DNA from: Phragmitibacter flavus
GTDB taxonomy: Bacteria > Verrucomicrobiota > Verrucomicrobiia > Verrucomicrobiales > Verrucomicrobiaceae
Assembly (NCBI RefSeq): GCF_005780165.1
Contig: NZ_VAUV01000003.1
Coordinates: 186,001-250,000 of the forward strand
Direction of reading: 5' to 3'
DNA length: 64,000 bases
Under the pieces are notes generated by a model. The model was given only the letters and a program-made list of their open reading frames with translations. It made no database searches and had not been told where the DNA came from. The position numbers were made by a program, and so were the translations under genes. Positions within the stretch are counted from its first letter, which is position 1. Each line of letters starts with the position of its first letter. Of this stretch, positions 52,377-62,299 are shown piece by piece.

Positions 52377-54070
52377 CTACCCTTCCCCCACCCGCAACAC
52401 CGCCCCCGTGTCCGCGCTCGTCACCATCGCCGCATAACGCTCCAACCACCCACCCCGCACCTTCGGCTCCGGCTTCTTCCACGCCAATCTCCTCCGCTCC
52501 AACTCCCCCTCCTCCACACACAGCCTAATTCCCCGCGCCGGAATATCGATCTCAATCAAATCCCCTGCTTCCACCAACGCAATCGGCCCGCCCGCCGCCG
52601 CCTCCGGCGACACATGACCAATCGCACCCCCACGCGTCGCTCCCGAGAACCGACCGTCCGTGATCAGCGCCACCGATTCCGCCAAACCCCGACCCGCAAT
52701 CGCCGATGTCGGTGCCAGCATCTCCTGCATCCCCGGTCCCCCACGCGGCCCCTCATACCGAATGATGACCACATCCCCCGCCTTCACCTTCCCCACCAAA
52801 ATCCCCACGCTTGCTTCTTCCTGCGACTCAAAAATCACCGCCGGACCCGTAAACTTCATCATCGTCTCAGCCACTCCCGCCGCCTTCACCACACAACCTT
52901 GCGGCGCCAGATTCCCAAACAACACCGCCAAACCACCCCTCGGCGAATGCGCATTCTCTATCGACCGGATCACATCCGCATCCCTCACCTCCGCCCCCTC
53001 AATCACCTCACCCAACGTCTTTCCCGACACGGTCTTCGCATTCAAATGCAACACCCCCTCCTTCCGACTCACCTCCCTCAAAATCGCCGAAATTCCCCCG
53101 GCCCGGTCGATGTCCTCCATGTGATATTTCCCCGAAGGTGCCACCTTGCATAAATGCGGCACCCGCTCCGCAATCGCGTTAAAATCCTCCATCGACAAGC
53201 GCACCCCCGCCTCGTGCGCCACCGCCAGCGAATGCAAAATCGTGTTCGATGATCCCCCATCGCCATGTCCAAAGCCAATGCGTTATCAAACGCCTCGCGG
53301 GTTAAGATATCCGAAGGCCGCACGTTCTCCCGCACCAATCTCACCACCGCCCGACCCGCCTCTTCAAACAATCGGTCCCGACCCGCATCCGTCGCTAAAA
53401 TCGACCCGTTTCCCGGCAACGCCAACCCCAGCGCCTCGCACAAACAGTTCATCGAATTCGCCGTGAACATCCCCGAACACGAACCACAAGTCGGACACGC
53501 ATTCATCTCAATCTCCCGCAGCTTCCCCTCATCGATTCTGTTCGCCGACAACTGCCCCACCGCCTCAAACACCGACGCCAGATCAAGCGCCTTCCCCGTC
53601 ACCGGATCCACCCCCGCCTTCATCGGCCCCCCCGAAACAAACACCGCCGGAATGTTCACCCGCGCCACCGCCATCATCATGCCCGGCACAATCTTGTCGC
53701 AATTCGGAATGCACACCACCCCGTCAAAACAATGCGCCCGCAACATCGTCTCCACCGAATCCGCAATCAACTCACGCGACGCCAAAGAATACTTCATCCC
53801 CCCATGCCCCATCGCAATCCCATCATCCACGCCGATCGTGTTGAACTCAAACGGCACCCCGCCCGCTGCCCTCACCGCCGCCCTCACCTTCCTGCCCACC
53901 ACGTCCAGGTGAGCATGACCAGGAATGATCTGCACAAACGAATTCGCAATCGCAATGAACGGCTTGTCAAAATCCTCATCCGACTCAATCACCCCCGTCG
54001 CACGCAACAAACTCCGATGCGGAGCCCGCTGACTCCCCTTCTTGATGGTATCACTGTTCAACTTTTTCAT
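52377..54070 (-). pseudogene. ilvD: Dihydroxy-acid dehydratase, frameshifted (one-base deletion in a G tract)
   Basis: Two adjoining frames together give a full IlvD. The N-terminal frame starts at ATG 54070 ([20 protein letters not shown]) and carries the Fe-S cysteines in CIPNCDK and [15 protein letters not shown]. It reads to ALDMAMGD and then loses sense. The C-terminal frame resumes with [10 protein letters not shown] and ends correctly at 52377. On the minus strand, the joint is a run of five Gs at 53254-53258. One more G would give [20 protein letters not shown], the expected family motif. The rest is intact, including [20 protein letters not shown], so this is either a recent mutation, a phase-variable tract, or a homopolymer sequencing error. 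It is divergent from a LysR regulator. Confidence 0.88.
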
Positions 54071-54126
54071 CCCCCATCCTCCCTGAAAATCGACCATAAC
54101 AAAAATACCCATCTGGTCGCGATATG

Positions 54127-54141
54127 ATACTTTTTCAGTAT
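54127..54141. promoter_or_regulatory. LysR-type T-N11-A operator candidate
   Basis: ATACTTTTTCAGTAT has the ATAC-N7-GTAT form, a T-N11-A box as bound by LysR-type regulators. It lies in the ilvD/lysR divergent region and overlaps the first two bases of the lysR start codon (54140), which would suit autorepression by the regulator encoded here. Confidence 0.5.
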
Positions 54142-55018
54142 GGACTACTCCCTGCGCGAACTTGAATGTTTCACCGCCGTCGCCGAAGAACTTTCCTTCA
54201 CCCGCGCCGCCCGTCGACTTAACCTTGCCCAACCTCCGCTATCCCGGCACATCCGCACCCTCGAAGAAAAACTCGGAACCCAACTCTTCGACCGCGAATC
54301 CCGCACCGTCACCATCACCACCGCCGGCAACCTCTTCTATGAAGAAACCCGCGGCATCCTCCCCCAACTCACCCGCGCCGCCGAACTCGCCCGCCGCGCC
54401 GCCCAAGGCGAAACCGCCCGCCTCCGACTCGGCTTCGTCAGCGCCGTGCTCAATGCCGACCTCGTCGACACCTTCCGCCGTTTCCGCGAGACCCACCCCA
54501 GCACCCAAATCATCCTCCACGACATCCCCCCCTCCGAACAACTCCGCGCCATCGCCCAGGGCAAACTCGACGGCGGTTTCATCGGCCTCCCTCCCAACAC
54601 CCCCTCCCCCGGCATCCAGTTCATCACTTGGCACAAGGAACCCCTCATCGCCCTCGTCCCCTCAGGTCATCCCCTCACCACTCACAAACGCCTCGCCCTC
54701 GCCGACCTCGCCAAAGAAAACTTCATCGCCGTCGCCGCCTCCGCCGCCCCGGCCTTCAGCACCTTCGTTCAAGAAAAATGCCGCAAAGCCGGCTTCCGCC
54801 CACGCATCATCCTCGAATCCCCACGCGCCCAAGCCGTTGCCGTCATGGTCGCCGCCGGCTCCGGCATCGCCCTCCTCCCCCAATCCATCGCCCACCTCAT
54901 GGGCCCCGCTGTCATCGCCATCCCCCTTAAAGAAAAACCCACCATCGCCCACGTCTTCGCCCATCGAACCGGAAAGGCCGCTCAGCCCATGCAGCACTTT
55001 CTCAAGGCGCTCGGTTAA
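54140..55018 (+). CDS. LysR-family transcriptional regulator, divergent from ilvD
   Basis: A 292-residue LysR-type regulator. The N-terminal winged helix is [20 protein letters not shown], then [20 protein letters not shown], followed by a type 2 periplasmic-binding co-inducer domain ([40 protein letters not shown]). It is divergent from ilvD with 69 bases between, the arrangement of LysR regulators with their target, so it may sense a branched-chain amino acid intermediate as IlvY does. That target is inferred from position; the sequence alone does not say. Confidence 0.9.
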   Translation: MDYSLRELECFTAVAEELSFTRAARRLNLAQPPLSRHIRTLEEKLGTQLFDRESRTVTITTAGNLFYEETRGILPQLTRAAELARRAAQGETARLRLGFVSAVLNADLVDTFRRFRETHPSTQIILHDIPPSEQLRAIAQGKLDGGFIGLPPNTPSPGIQFITWHKEPLIALVPSGHPLTTHKRLALADLAKENFIAVAASAAPAFSTFVQEKCRKAGFRPRIILESPRAQAVAVMVAAGSGIALLPQSIAHLMGPAVIAIPLKEKPTIAHVFAHRTGKAAQPMQHFLKALG

Positions 55019-55055
55019 ATTTGTGCCATGACTTCATCCAACAAACAGCGCCGCC

Positions 55056-55466
55056 ATGCCCAGTCACTACTCGACCGACCGCAAGATCAACTGCGACCAA
55101 TTCGTCGACCTTCTGCAACGTTCCACCCTTGCAGAACGACGCCCTGTCGACGACCCGGCATGCATCCAAGCCATGCTTGATCACGCCGACTTGCTGTGCA
55201 CCGCGTGGGACGACGACCGATTGATCGGCATCGCACGCTCCGTCACCGATTTCCACTTTTGCTGTTACCTATCGGATCTCGCCGTGGACAAAAACTATCA
55301 ACGAACTGGCATCGGCAAACAACTCATCCGACTGACCATGTCAATGCTCGGTCCCAAAGCCAAGTTGATCCTGCTATCAGCCCCACAAGCCACCGGCTAC
55401 TATCCCAAAATTGGCTTCCAATCTCATCCGTCCGCCTGGATCATCGAATCAACCCGACCCTTGTGA
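55056..55466 (+). CDS. GNAT-family N-acetyltransferase
   Basis: A 136-residue GNAT protein. The acetyl-CoA loop is VDKNYQRTGIGKQLIRLTM (the Q/RxxGxG/A motif as QRTGIGK), preceded by the strand LCTAWDDDRLIGIARSVTDF and CCYLSDLAVD. The last strand is LILLSAPQATGYYPKIGF, as in acetyltransferases of the YjaB/ElaA-like size. The acceptor substrate is unknown. It lies 37 bases after the LysR stop and could be cotranscribed with it. Confidence 0.87.
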   Translation: MPSHYSTDRKINCDQFVDLLQRSTLAERRPVDDPACIQAMLDHADLLCTAWDDDRLIGIARSVTDFHFCCYLSDLAVDKNYQRTGIGKQLIRLTMSMLGPKAKLILLSAPQATGYYPKIGFQSHPSAWIIESTRPL

Positions 55467-55685
55467 TAAAACTCATGATCGAAGGGTCTTCCGGGCTTTT
55501 GGAGTGCGACGATCTTCGGCGCTTTGGACTCGCCTGGATGGCAACCGGTAAGAGATAGACCGTGTCCACATCTCACCAAACTTCAAAAGCAGTGCCGAGC
55601 ACCGCACTCCACACCAGCCAGCGATCAAAACACCCATCCAGTTCCTCCTTGACCCTTTCACCTGCCCCCACAACCTTTCCGGGTC

Positions 55686-58142
55686 ATGGCAGCCGCTCCA
55701 CCAACTACCGCCCCAATCCTTACTCTTTCCGGCGGCACCCAGCTCAGCAAAACTCTGGAGCTCGACCAACCCTTTCATATCGGCTCCGCCCGCGGTGCCC
55801 AGTTCCGCATTCCTCACCCCTCCCTCCAACCCCAACACGCCACCCTCACTTGGAACGGACGCTTCACCCGCATCGAAAGCGCTGAACCCAACGCTCCCAT
55901 CGTCCTCCACGGTCAGCCGCTCAAGGCTCCCACCAATCTCCGCAGCGGCGACATCATCCGCGTCGGTGATTTCGAATTCCATTACCACGCCCCCAAAACT
56001 TCTTCCGCCAACGCCGCCGACTCATCCTCCGGACTCACTGTTCCCCTGCGCGGCAAAACAGTCAGCGAGATCCCCCTCGAATCCGGCCTCACCTTCGGTA
56101 GCGGTTCGGAAGCCCACGTCCATCTCGACGACGACACCCTCCTCCCCATTCACGCCGTCCTCGAAAAGGCTCCCGATGGCTACACCCTGATCGACAAAGG
56201 TGGTTCCGGCCTCCTCGCCAACGGCCGCTACTTCGAACGCCACCCCCTGCTCATCGGCGACCGCATCGACTTCGGCCCGGAATACGCCTTCACCTGCGAA
56301 GGCTGGGCCCTCCGCCGCATCCCCCTGCAAAACGGCTGCGCCCTCACCGCTCAAAACATCCACGTCAAAAGCGCCGCCCGCCACCTCCTTCACAATGCCG
56401 GATTCGCCGCTGCCGCTGGAGAATTCATCGGCATCATCGGCCCTTCCGGTGCCGGCAAAACTACCCTTCTGCGCACCCTCTGCGGCCTCACCCCCCTCAC
56501 CGAAGGAACCATCCAGCTCAATCAAACCCGCACCTCCAGCCTCGAAGATCCCGCCCGCTACTTCGGCTACGTCCCCCAAAAAGAAATCATCCACCTCGAA
56601 CTCACCGGTCGCCAGGCCCTTCGCTACGCCGCCGCCCTCCGCCTCCCCGCCCGCGCCCCCCAACTCGAAATCGACAAACTGATTGCCCGCCTCGCCCGCC
56701 AGCTAGGTCTTAGCGACCACCTCGACACCCCGGCCAAACGACTTTCCGGCGGCCAGTTGAAACGGCTTAGCGTCGCCGTCGAAATGCTCAGCCGGCCCCC
56801 GCTGTTGCTCCTCGACGAACCCACTTCCGGACTCGACCCCGAATCCGAAGCCCAGCTGATGCGCCAGTTGCGCGACCTCACCGCCACCGGCTGCACGGTC
56901 ATCTGCGCCACCCACTTGATGGAAAATGTCCATCTCATGGACAGCGTGGAGATCCTCAGCGCCTCCGTTCAGCATGGCGAAGCCGGCACCACCGTCTTTC
57001 GTGGTCGACCCAGCGCTGCGCGCGATTTTTTCAAAGCCAAAGACCTCACCGCCATCTATCCCCGACTTCAAGAGCGCAAACCCTCCCAGTGGCGCAGCGA
57101 CTACGAAACCCACACCCAGCAATCCGCCACCGCCCCCAAACCTCCCGCTGAACCGGTTGCTCCCCCACCCCGACCCAGCCATCGCCGCCGCCCTGCCCTG
57201 CCCATCCTTTTGCACCGCCAGTGGGACATTCTTCGTTCCGACACCAAAAACCTCCTCCTTCTCCTCGGCCAGCCCCTATTGATCGGCCTCTTGCTCGCCC
57301 TCGCCGCAGGCACCTCCCCCGACCAAGTCGCCACCCAACTCTTCCTCGCCTGCATCGCCACCTTCTGGATGGCCTGTGGCAACGCCGCCCCTGAAATCGT
57401 TAGAGAAAGGGCCATCTTCGAACGCGAACGCTTCGCCGGGCTGCGCATCCACCATTACCTCAGCGCCAAATTCCTCTGGCTCAGCGCCACCTCCCTCGCC
57501 CAATCCCTCCTCTTATATACCATCCTCAAACTTTTCGGTGGCATCGCCGGCTCTGTCCTCTGGCAGCTCACCGCCCTCGCCGCCACCACCCTCGCCGCCA
57601 CCGGCATCGGCCTGCTCATCTCCTCCTGGTCACGCAACGTTTTGCAAGCCGTCCTTCTCGTCCCGGTTTTCACCATCCCCCAAATTCTCTTTTCCGGTTA
57701 TGTCTTCAAACTCGAAGACTGGCATGATCGACCCGCCCCCCGGGTCCTCAGCCGCACCTTCCCCGGCTTCGCCTCCCAACGGCTCGTCGACACCAGCCTT
57801 CTCTGGCAACAACCCATCGGCAACTACGACGAACTCGACCAGGCCGGTCATCTCACCTCCTACGAAAACCTCGCCACCGCCCTGCGCCCCACCCGTTCCT
57901 GGCTCGGAATCCAACCCGACGCCCCCTATCAATTTGAAGAATCCCAACTCTACAGTGCCGTCCGGGGCCTGCCCATGCGCACTCGCGAAGGCACTTGGAA
58001 TCCCGAAAGTCCCGTCAAGTTCCGCCTCGGCGCCACTTATGCATGGAGCCATCCCGCCATCCACGCCATCATCATTCTGCTCCTCTGGACCACCCTCACC
58101 TGCCTCGGTTCCTACTTCTTCCTCCGTCAGCAAAGGGAATAA
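55686..58142 (+). CDS. FHA-FHA-ABC transporter fusion (ATPase and membrane domain in one chain)
   Basis: An 818-residue protein. Two FHA domains (residues about 15-105 and 120-210; DQPFHIGSARGAQFRIPHPS, then LTFGSGSEAHVHLDDDTLLP) precede an ABC ATPase (Walker A GPSGAGKTTLLRTL near 257, signature RLSGGQLKRLSVAVEML, Walker B LLLLDEPTSGLDPE). An ABC-2 type membrane domain fills the rest (KNLLLLLGQPLLIGLLLALA and GSYFFLRQQ near the end, several helices between). FHA domains bind phosphothreonine, so transport may be tied to Ser/Thr phosphorylation. No kinase is adjacent. The substrate is unknown. A palindromic repeat lies 5 bases past the stop. Confidence 0.87.
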   Translation: MAAAPPTTAPILTLSGGTQLSKTLELDQPFHIGSARGAQFRIPHPSLQPQHATLTWNGRFTRIESAEPNAPIVLHGQPLKAPTNLRSGDIIRVGDFEFHYHAPKTSSANAADSSSGLTVPLRGKTVSEIPLESGLTFGSGSEAHVHLDDDTLLPIHAVLEKAPDGYTLIDKGGSGLLANGRYFERHPLLIGDRIDFGPEYAFTCEGWALRRIPLQNGCALTAQNIHVKSAARHLLHNAGFAAAAGEFIGIIGPSGAGKTTLLRTLCGLTPLTEGTIQLNQTRTSSLEDPARYFGYVPQKEIIHLELTGRQALRYAAALRLPARAPQLEIDKLIARLARQLGLSDHLDTPAKRLSGGQLKRLSVAVEMLSRPPLLLLDEPTSGLDPESEAQLMRQLRDLTATGCTVICATHLMENVHLMDSVEILSASVQHGEAGTTVFRGRPSAARDFFKAKDLTAIYPRLQERKPSQWRSDYETHTQQSATAPKPPAEPVAPPPRPSHRRRPALPILLHRQWDILRSDTKNLLLLLGQPLLIGLLLALAAGTSPDQVATQLFLACIATFWMACGNAAPEIVRERAIFERERFAGLRIHHYLSAKFLWLSATSLAQSLLLYTILKLFGGIAGSVLWQLTALAATTLAATGIGLLISSWSRNVLQAVLLVPVFTIPQILFSGYVFKLEDWHDRPAPRVLSRTFPGFASQRLVDTSLLWQQPIGNYDELDQAGHLTSYENLATALRPTRSWLGIQPDAPYQFEESQLYSAVRGLPMRTREGTWNPESPVKFRLGATYAWSHPAIHAIIILLLWTTLTCLGSYFFLRQQRE

Positions 58143-58146
58143 AATA

Positions 58147-58209
58147 GTAGAAGGTCCGTCCCGGGCCTTGCATTCATCCAACCCCCAAGGCTCGGGACGA
58201 GCCTTCTAC
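58147..58209. repeat. Palindromic repeat, copy 3 (full hairpin)
   Basis: The left arm begins GTAGAAGGTCCGTCCCGGGC and is matched by a right arm ending CTCGGGACGAGCCTTCTAC at 58209. It starts 5 bases beyond the stop of the FHA-ABC gene and lies between it and the converging PHP gene. Identity with the copy at 18461 is nearly complete in both arms, so the two are diverged copies of one family. Confidence 0.75.
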
Positions 58210-58265
58210 TTTCAGAGGGACCGCGAAGTTGCACTTCGCTTCATGATTTATCCTTTATCCTTTCC

Positions 58266-59057
58266 TCAAAATCCCACCACCCGGCCCTTCCGCCCTTCAA
58301 ACCACACCGACCCCTCGTAACCAACACCCCTCGCCACTGCCATCGCCTCCGCAAAATTCGCTCCCACTTCTTCCGGCTTGTGGGCATCCGAGTTGATCAA
58401 CAACGGCACCCCCGCCTCAAAAGCCAGTTCCACAAACCCCACCGCCGGATACAACTCCTGGGCATCCTTACGCAATCCCGCGGTATTGATCTCATACGCG
58501 GTGCCCGTATCCGCCAGCGCCTGCACCACCGGCTCATAGAAGCGCCGCAAATCGCCCTCCGGTCGATGCCCGAACTTCTTCGGCAGATCCGGGTGCCCGA
58601 CAAAATCAAACAATCGCGAGCGGATCATTTTCTCATACACCTCAAAATACCGCGACCACACCTCCTCCACCCCACACTCCGCAAACTTCGACAAATGTTT
58701 CGGATTGTCCACATCCCACCCCGGAGCCAGGTAATGCACACTGCCAATCAAGTAATCAAAATTCGCTTTCGTCGACAGTTCCTCAATCCACGCCTCCCCT
58801 CCCTCAAGAAAATCCACCTCCAGCCCTAACCGGATCGGCAAATCGGGAAATTCCGCCCTCGCCTCGTCCACCATTTCCAGATACCGGGGAAAATCCTCCC
58901 ACCCCATGCGCCAGTCATCAAAATACTCCCGCATCGGACTATGATCCGACAGCCCCAGTTCCGGTAACCCCAACCGTTTCGCCGCCTCCGCATAATCGCG
59001 TGGAAGTCCCTCAGCATGATGGCAAAGCGGCGTATGGGTGTGGTAGTCCGGCGGCAT
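58266..59057 (-). CDS. PHP-domain histidinol-phosphatase-type phosphatase
   Basis: A 263-residue PHP-fold phosphoesterase. Metal-binding blocks are DYHTHTPLCHHAEG, SDHSPMREYFDDW, GLEVDFLEGGE, GSVHYLAPGWD, FVGHPDLPKKFG and INSDAHKPEEVG, as in HisK-type histidinol phosphatases. ATG 59057 (MPPDYHTHTP) is preferred over 59093. It may act on histidinol phosphate, but other sugar phosphates are possible. It is divergent from the small secreted protein gene downstream and converges on the FHA-ABC gene. Confidence 0.88.
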   Translation of the reverse strand: MPPDYHTHTPLCHHAEGLPRDYAEAAKRLGLPELGLSDHSPMREYFDDWRMGWEDFPRYLEMVDEARAEFPDLPIRLGLEVDFLEGGEAWIEELSTKANFDYLIGSVHYLAPGWDVDNPKHLSKFAECGVEEVWSRYFEVYEKMIRSRLFDFVGHPDLPKKFGHRPEGDLRRFYEPVVQALADTGTAYEINTAGLRKDAQELYPAVGFVELAFEAGVPLLINSDAHKPEEVGANFAEAMAVARGVGYEGSVWFEGRKGRVVGF

Positions 59058-59118
59058 AAAGTGAAAAAGTTTAAAAAAATCTTGAACGTCCAACCCTCAT
59101 TCGGCTAGTTTGAGGCAC

Positions 59119-59871
59119 ATGATCAAGAAAATATCGCTTCTTTTAGGTTTGATCGCAGCCCTGCCTGCGAGCTCTTTCGCTTGGGTTGGTGGCCCCTTTG
59201 ACGGAGGCACCCACGGTCAGCTTCTTGATGATCGCGGCATTTATCAGGCCGCTTTCCGCATGAAAAATGGTTCAGGTTTCATGCAGTTCGGCGTGAATGT
59301 TGATCTTGGTCCCTCGATCAACACGGCAACCACCGGTTCGAGCACCGCGCTTTCCACCACGATCGGCAGTTATCTCAACCGTTCCATCGTCTACTACAAA
59401 GGAGTTACTTTCTTTGGCAATGCCACCGGATTTGTTGATCATGCAACCAGAAGCGTTTCCGGTTTCACCAACGCACAGAGTGAAGTGACATTGAGCGCCA
59501 GCACCACGGGCGATGATGGAGATCTTTCCGCCACCAACTCAATCGTTTCCAACGGTCTTGGGTTGACCGCCAACATTGCCTGGACAGCTGATATAACGAG
59601 CACTCACCCCGAGTTGACGTTTGAGGGCACCGGAGAATTGGTCATTATTAACCCCTCCGCCGAACAGGTCATTTACCAGGGGATTGTCTCAATCATTGAA
59701 GATTACACTCCACCACCAAACTCTTCTCTTGGGGACCTTATTGGAGATCTCGTGAACCAACTTGGCACTCTTCAGGACGCAGTTCCCAGTGCCGACGGTG
59801 TCTATCAAAACAGTGAGAAAGTCGATATCACTGTTTACGGTGCTCGGAAATTTTTCCTCACCCGGCGCTAG
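59119..59871 (+). CDS. Secreted protein of unknown function
   Basis: A 250-residue exported protein. ATG 59119 begins a signal peptide (MIKKISLLLGLIAALPASSF, cut near SFA-WVG), preceded by the SD-like GAGG. The mature part is rich in Gly, Ser and Thr with alternating beta-strand pattern (NGSGFMQFGVNVDLG, GDLSATNSIVSNGLGLTANI) and ends KVDITVYGARKFFLTRR. No family was recognised. It is followed by a clear terminator, so it is probably monocistronic. Confidence 0.72.
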   Translation: MIKKISLLLGLIAALPASSFAWVGGPFDGGTHGQLLDDRGIYQAAFRMKNGSGFMQFGVNVDLGPSINTATTGSSTALSTTIGSYLNRSIVYYKGVTFFGNATGFVDHATRSVSGFTNAQSEVTLSASTTGDDGDLSATNSIVSNGLGLTANIAWTADITSTHPELTFEGTGELVIINPSAEQVIYQGIVSIIEDYTPPPNSSLGDLIGDLVNQLGTLQDAVPSADGVYQNSEKVDITVYGARKFFLTRR

Positions 59872-59903
59872 TTTAGCTGTGCCTTCTTGATCGATCATTT
59901 ATA

Positions 59904-59933
59904 CCGCACAGGGAAACCTGTGCGGCATTTTTA
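59904..59933 (+). terminator. Rho-independent terminator
   Basis: A perfect 9-base stem CCGCACAGG / CCTGTGCGG closes a GAAA loop and is followed by CATTTTTA. It lies 32 bases after the stop of the secreted-protein gene and upstream of the pseudopilin gene. Confidence 0.85.
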
Positions 59934-59966
59934 TACCTGTATCGTTACTTGTTAGAACCTCAATTC

Positions 59967-60500
59967 ATGCGTTCGCCAAACAGAAAAGGGGTTACCCTCG
60001 TCGAAATCCTCATGGTTGTCACCCTCATTGGAGTTCTGGTGACCTTGGCAATTCCAAGTTACTCTTGGCTTCGTGAACGTGCCGGATTTGCCGGTTGCGT
60101 CTCGCGGATGCGCATTTTGCATATTGGATTCACCACCTACATGCAAGAGAATGACATGATCTGGCCGCAACTCCCCCAAGGTCCAGGGACCAAGTTCGCT
60201 GATGAAAGCGCAGAGTGGGAATTTTGGTATAACAAACTCAAGGATCATGGTGTTGATCGCACGCAATGGATTTGTCCAAGCGATCAATTTGCCAATTCAG
60301 GGAGCAAAGAAGACGAGAAGGACAAATACAAAAGTTCCTACGTTCCCACGGCTTTCGATGAATTTCCCAACACCGCTTTTCGCTGGAAACAGCCTTGGGT
60401 CATTGAGCGCGGCGGATTTCATTACAAGGACCAGGGAGCCAACCTGCTCATGCCTGATGGCACTATCACACAAGGTCCTGCAATTCCTTCAGGACTCTAA
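59967..60500 (+). CDS. Type II secretion/type IV pilin-like prepilin protein (H...DG type)
   Basis: A 177-residue prepilin-like protein. ATG 59967 gives MRSPNRKGVTLVEILMVVTL, a class III prepilin leader cut after Gly (KG followed by VTLVE in place of the usual FTLIE), then the hydrophobic helix and a C-terminal globular head. The end has HYKDQGANLLMPDG, a variant of the H-x9-DG motif of PVC pseudopilins (11 residues between His and DG here). Such proteins are common single genes in this phylum. No assembly genes are adjacent. It converges with polX and their stops overlap by 4 bases. Confidence 0.83.
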   Translation: MRSPNRKGVTLVEILMVVTLIGVLVTLAIPSYSWLRERAGFAGCVSRMRILHIGFTTYMQENDMIWPQLPQGPGTKFADESAEWEFWYNKLKDHGVDRTQWICPSDQFANSGSKEDEKDKYKSSYVPTAFDEFPNTAFRWKQPWVIERGGFHYKDQGANLLMPDGTITQGPAIPSGL

Positions 60501-62239
60501 CGGCTCAAAAATTTCGCCCGCAAAAACTCGTCCACCTTGCTCAGTGGCAGACAGTTGATGATGTCCTCCCGCGTCAGCCAGCCTTTTCTGGCGGCGCGGA
60601 TGCCATAAAAAATGTCCTGCAATCCACGCGGGCTGTGGGCATCGGGATTGATGGAGCACTTCACGCCTTTCTCCTTCGCCAGCTTCCACCAACGCCAGTC
60701 CATGTCCAAGCGCCAGGGACTCGCATTCAGCTCAATGATCGTTCCCGTCGCTGCAGCCGCTTCAATCACCGCCGCGATGTCCACCGCATAGGGCGGACGT
60801 TGCAAAAGCAGACGCCCGCTGACATGACCAAGCATGGTCACATATGGATTCTCCATCGCCTTGATGATGCGTTTGGTCATCTCCGCTTCGGGCAGGGTGA
60901 ACGACGCATGAACCGATGCCACCACGTAGTCCAATTGTGACAGCACCTCATCGTCAAAATCCAGGCTGCCGTCCTTCAAAATGTCCACTTCACTACCCGC
61001 GAAAATCTTGAAATGCCCCCCGTCATAAGTCGCATTCAACGCCCGAATCTCCTCCACCTGCTTCAACAAGCGCACCGCATCCAGTCCATTCGCCTGGAAA
61101 GAGGATTTGCTGTGATCCGCAATGCCCAAATACTGCAACCCCAGCTCCTGCGCCTCCTCCGCCATCGCTTCCAATGAAGCCACGCCATCACTCCAGGTGG
61201 TATGATTGTGAAACACCCCACGCAGATTACTCAGCTCCACCAACTTGGGCAAAGGCTGCTTTTCCGCCAGTTGAATCTCGCCGCTGTTCTCGCGCAGTTC
61301 CGGTTCAATCCACGACAGGCCTAGTGCGCGATAGATGTCCCCTTCTTCCATCACCTCCGGCTCCACCGTATTCGATCCCTCGACGGGCTTCAGCCCATAC
61401 TCATTCAGCGAAAGCCCCCGATCCAAGGCTCGCTGACGCAAGGTCACATTGTGCTCCTTGCTGCCGGTGAAATACTGCAGTGCAAAAGGAAACTGCGCAT
61501 TGCTCACCGCCCGCAGATCACACTGCAACCCATTTCTTAAGAGCACACTCGCCTTGGTTTCGCCCTGACCCAGTATCGATTGCACTTGCGGTATCCCCAC
61601 AAAATCTTCGATCACCAATTTCGGTTCCCGCGTCGCCACCAAAAAATCCAGGTCATGCACCGTCTCCTTGCCGCGTCGGTAACTGCCAGCCACACTCACC
61701 CGCGTGATCTCCGGGTGCAGTCGAAGCATCCCCAAGATTTCCTCCGCCAAAGGCGCAACTTGATCGCCTCGAAACTCTTGAGCGTGCGTTTCACGAAATG
61801 CCAGCGACTCCAGTAGCTTCACCACCGTTTTTGACCCAAATCCGGCGAGCTTCGCCACTTCACCGCTCTCACAAACTCGCTTTAGATCCGCCACCGATGA
61901 AATCCCAAAAGTTTCATGCAACACCTTGATCTTCTTCGGCCCCAATCCCTGCACTTCAAACAACTCAAAAAAATCGTCACTAAATCCCTCCCGTAACTTG
62001 TCATAAAATCCCAGTCCTCCGGTGGTCGCCATCTCATGCAGCTTGTCCCGCAACGCCTCTCCCAAACCTTTGATGCCCGCCAGCTCATTCTTTTCCGCCA
62101 GTTGCATGATTGGCCCTGGAAAATTCTCCACCACCTCCGCTCCTGTCCGATACGCTCTAATCTTAAACGGATTCTCCTCCTTAAGTTCCATCAACAAGGC
62201 GATGCGTTCAAAGATGGTTACGGCTTCCGTGGCAGTCAT
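60497..62239 (-). CDS. polX: DNA polymerase/3'-5' exonuclease PolX
   Basis: A 580-residue family X polymerase with a PHP domain. ATG 62239 begins [20 protein letters not shown]; the frame opens earlier to 62380 with no family match. The 8-kDa-like and helix-hairpin-helix part has [20 protein letters not shown], the palm [17 protein letters not shown] with the metal aspartates, and the C-terminal PHP domain [30 protein letters not shown] and [13 protein letters not shown]. It fills short gaps in repair. It is divergent from ilvB with 286 bases between. Confidence 0.94.
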   Translation of the reverse strand: MTATEAVTIFERIALLMELKEENPFKIRAYRTGAEVVENFPGPIMQLAEKNELAGIKGLGEALRDKLHEMATTGGLGFYDKLREGFSDDFFELFEVQGLGPKKIKVLHETFGISSVADLKRVCESGEVAKLAGFGSKTVVKLLESLAFRETHAQEFRGDQVAPLAEEILGMLRLHPEITRVSVAGSYRRGKETVHDLDFLVATREPKLVIEDFVGIPQVQSILGQGETKASVLLRNGLQCDLRAVSNAQFPFALQYFTGSKEHNVTLRQRALDRGLSLNEYGLKPVEGSNTVEPEVMEEGDIYRALGLSWIEPELRENSGEIQLAEKQPLPKLVELSNLRGVFHNHTTWSDGVASLEAMAEEAQELGLQYLGIADHSKSSFQANGLDAVRLLKQVEEIRALNATYDGGHFKIFAGSEVDILKDGSLDFDDEVLSQLDYVVASVHASFTLPEAEMTKRIIKAMENPYVTMLGHVSGRLLLQRPPYAVDIAAVIEAAAATGTIIELNASPWRLDMDWRWWKLAKEKGVKCSINPDAHSPRGLQDIFYGIRAARKGWLTREDIINCLPLSKVDEFLRAKFLSR

Positions 62240-62299
62240 ATTAAAACTGTGAACGATGGTTAGATACTGTCCAACAACAAGTAACGTCGATTCCCACTC

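Noticed and set aside
53238-53280. Programmed -1 frameshifting in ilvD as the normal mode of expression
   Set aside because: The G5 tract would allow a -1 slip to the right frame, but IlvD is not known to use frameshifting and no stimulatory structure is obvious. Error or mutation is simpler.
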